Assembly: GCF_000340215.1 (NCBI RefSeq)
Contig: NW_006921539.1
Location: 2,304,507 to 2,368,506, forward strand
Reading direction: 5' to 3'
Length of the DNA: 64,000 nucleotides
Source of the DNA: Pseudocercospora fijiensis CIRAD86
Taxonomy: Eukaryota > Ascomycota > Dothideomycetes > Mycosphaerellales > Mycosphaerellaceae
The translations under genes were made by a program, and so were the position numbers. Positions 62,772 through 64,000 of the stretch are shown piece after piece. A model generated the notes under the pieces. The model saw nothing but the letters and a program-made list of their open reading frames with translations, was not told where the DNA came from and ran no database searches. The first letter of the stretch is position 1. Each line of letters opens with the position of its first letter.

Positions 62772-64000
62772 CTATCTCCAAATCTTCCAACCAGGCTTCA
62801 CTTTCCCACTCGCCGTCCTCCCCAAATCCTCCAATTTTCCCTCCCGATCCCCAAGATCCACCGACTTACGCAGCTTGTTTCCACCAATGATTCCAAAATA
62901 TTTCTCCACTTTCGAGGGTCTGCGCTGCGGTGGAGGGGCCTGGACGTAGCTCTCGTTATCGGAGAAGGAGCCATCTGAGAAGCCATCATCGTCATTCCTG
63001 CCGTAAGGGCCTCGATGCGGAGCAGGAGCGCTGACTCGGCGGTAGCCGGAGTCAGGATATACTGCGCCAGCTCCGGTCGGGTGATGACTCTTGAGACCTC
63101 CAGTCGATGGTTGGTTGGCCGAGCCGATAGGTGGAGAAGCGAGCGAGAGGCCTTTGTGGTAGGATTCTTGCTGTGGTTGGCCTCCTGCTCTATAGCCGAG
63201 ATTCGGATTTGCGTTCATGTTGGTGTTCTTCTCAGTGGCTGGGTCAAATTTGTCAGATTTACCAGGCGGCGGTGGTGAAGGCGTTCTGCTTCCTTCGCTA
63301 CTTCCGCGATATTCGGTATAGTTATCGGCGTCATCGTGCTGAGCTCCATCTACGTACGCCTCTCTATTACGGTTCAGACGCAGTCGGTCCATGAGTGATT
63401 TGCGATGACTCGAAAAGCGAGCAGGATTTGGATCGCCTGAGCCTTGGTATGACAAGGCAGGTACGAGGAGGCGGTATGGGACAGTAACGCCGGAAGGATC
63501 GTGCTGGTTGACTTCCATACAGAGCGAAATATCGAGGCCGCCTTCCAGATCAATGTGGCCGAAATCAGCGTCTACAGTGCCATCGGTGTGCCCAGCAGCC
63601 TTTGAAGCGCGCCGAGCGTCCTTTTCTGAGAAGTTGGTAGGACGTCTTCTGAACGTCGGTCGCTCGAATTCTGGGTTCTGAGGAGAGCTTCCGGAAAAGT
63701 GACTCGAGGGCGCGGCGGCACGATCTGTAGCGGAGAGGCTGTTCGCTCGCTGTATAGTGGAGCTCGGTCTTCGATCATCTTCATTGACAGGGCGTATCTG
63801 ATCTGGAGCAAGGCTGATTGGTGGTGGTCCTTTCTTAGAGGAGCCGCTCAGCCTACGGACCAGATTCATAGGGCCGCGAGTGAGGCTCATCGTCCGATTC
63901 ATGCTTCCAGGCGGGAAGCGACGATCCTTGGGCTTCTCCTCATCTTGGCCATCGAAGTACTGTGCAGGACGCTGGTCCTGAGTATGCTGGGGTAAAGGCG
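62772..64000 (-). CDS. Disordered protein of unknown function, 5' end outside the window
   Basis: The frame is open from its stop at 62772 to the right window edge. It reads QYFDGQDEEKPKDRRFPPGS upstream of the internal Met at 63902, so the real start lies beyond 64000. Most of it is low-complexity Ser/Pro/Arg/Gly. One ordered patch reads GHIDLEGGLDISLCMEVNQH, then GVTVPYRLLVPALSYQGSGD. The C-terminus (VEKYFGIIGGNKLRKSVDLG ... VKPGWKIWR) is basic and conserved-looking. I do not recognise a named domain. At least 409 residues are present. No intron is needed. Confidence 0.7.
   Translation of the reverse strand, partial: PLPQHTQDQRPAQYFDGQDEEKPKDRRFPPGSMNRTMSLTRGPMNLVRRLSGSSKKGPPPISLAPDQIRPVNEDDRRPSSTIQRANSLSATDRAAAPSSHFSGSSPQNPEFERPTFRRRPTNFSEKDARRASKAAGHTDGTVDADFGHIDLEGGLDISLCMEVNQHDPSGVTVPYRLLVPALSYQGSGDPNPARFSSHRKSLMDRLRLNRNREAYVDGAQHDDADNYTEYRGSSEGSRTPSPPPPGKSDKFDPATEKNTNMNANPNLGYRAGGQPQQESYHKGLSLASPPIGSANQPSTGGLKSHHPTGAGAVYPDSGYRRVSAPAPHRGPYGRNDDDGFSDGSFSDNESYVQAPPPQRRPSKVEKYFGIIGGNKLRKSVDLGDREGKLEDLGRTASGKVKPGWKIWR

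Overview
The window is nuclear DNA of a filamentous ascomycete, most probably a dothideomycete (the class is an inference from gene content and style). Supporting signs are short 49-63 bp spliceosomal introns with GTRAGT/GTATGT donors and CTAAC/CTGAC branch sites, a fungal hybrid histidine kinase, a GPI-anchored wall protein, a HET-type gene remnant, and repeat blocks carrying the mark of repeat-induced point mutation (RIP). There is one assembly gap of 100 N (10095-10194).

The layout alternates between dead transposon blocks and intact gene islands. Block A (1-13.4 kb) is RIP-degraded. It holds an unidentified minus-strand coding relic, a compound satellite, a piggyBac-type transposase relic, a Ty3/Gypsy chromovirus pol relic with a chromodomain, a tandemly duplicated unit of about 720 bp, the gag part of a second Gypsy family, and the N-terminal part of a Tc1/mariner-like transposase. 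Island 1 (13.4-15.9 kb) holds a beta-lactamase-fold serine hydrolase and a small disordered protein whose 3' end meets the next block. Block B (15.98-35.47 kb) is a nested insertion. A 12,249-bp LTR retrotransposon (17515-29763; 279-bp LTRs, 4-bp target duplication CTGT, purine tract) sits inside a minus-strand Mutator-like (MULE) transposase, and a second MULE-like relic follows.

Island 2 (35.5-48.4 kb) carries a GPI-anchored secreted protein, a prolyl 4-hydroxylase, TEL2, UBA3 (divergent from TEL2) and a glycosyltransferase-like protein. A short AT-rich transposon relic (48.4-49.3 kb) follows; its outer end is an inverted copy of the end of block B, so the island is bracketed by ends of one transposon family. 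Island 3 (49.5-64 kb) carries a small secreted Gly/Pro-rich protein, a 1394-residue hybrid histidine kinase, a type II membrane O-fucosyltransferase-like protein, a HET gene remnant, an intron-containing tRNA-Ile(AAT), VTA1 divergent from an HDEL-tailed protein disulfide isomerase, two small secreted-type reading frames, and a disordered protein cut by the right edge.

The island genes do not form one pathway. They are housekeeping genes (neddylation, TOR/PIKK-kinase maturation, ESCRT/Vps4 regulation, ER oxidative folding) mixed with cell-surface and signalling genes. The most unusual signal is in the 12-kb LTR element. It has a third, 912-codon reading frame of unknown function after pol, and a 26-27-bp near-perfect palindrome centred on CCCCGGGG recurs at each ORF boundary. 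A covarying 11-bp-stem hairpin lies just ahead of gag.
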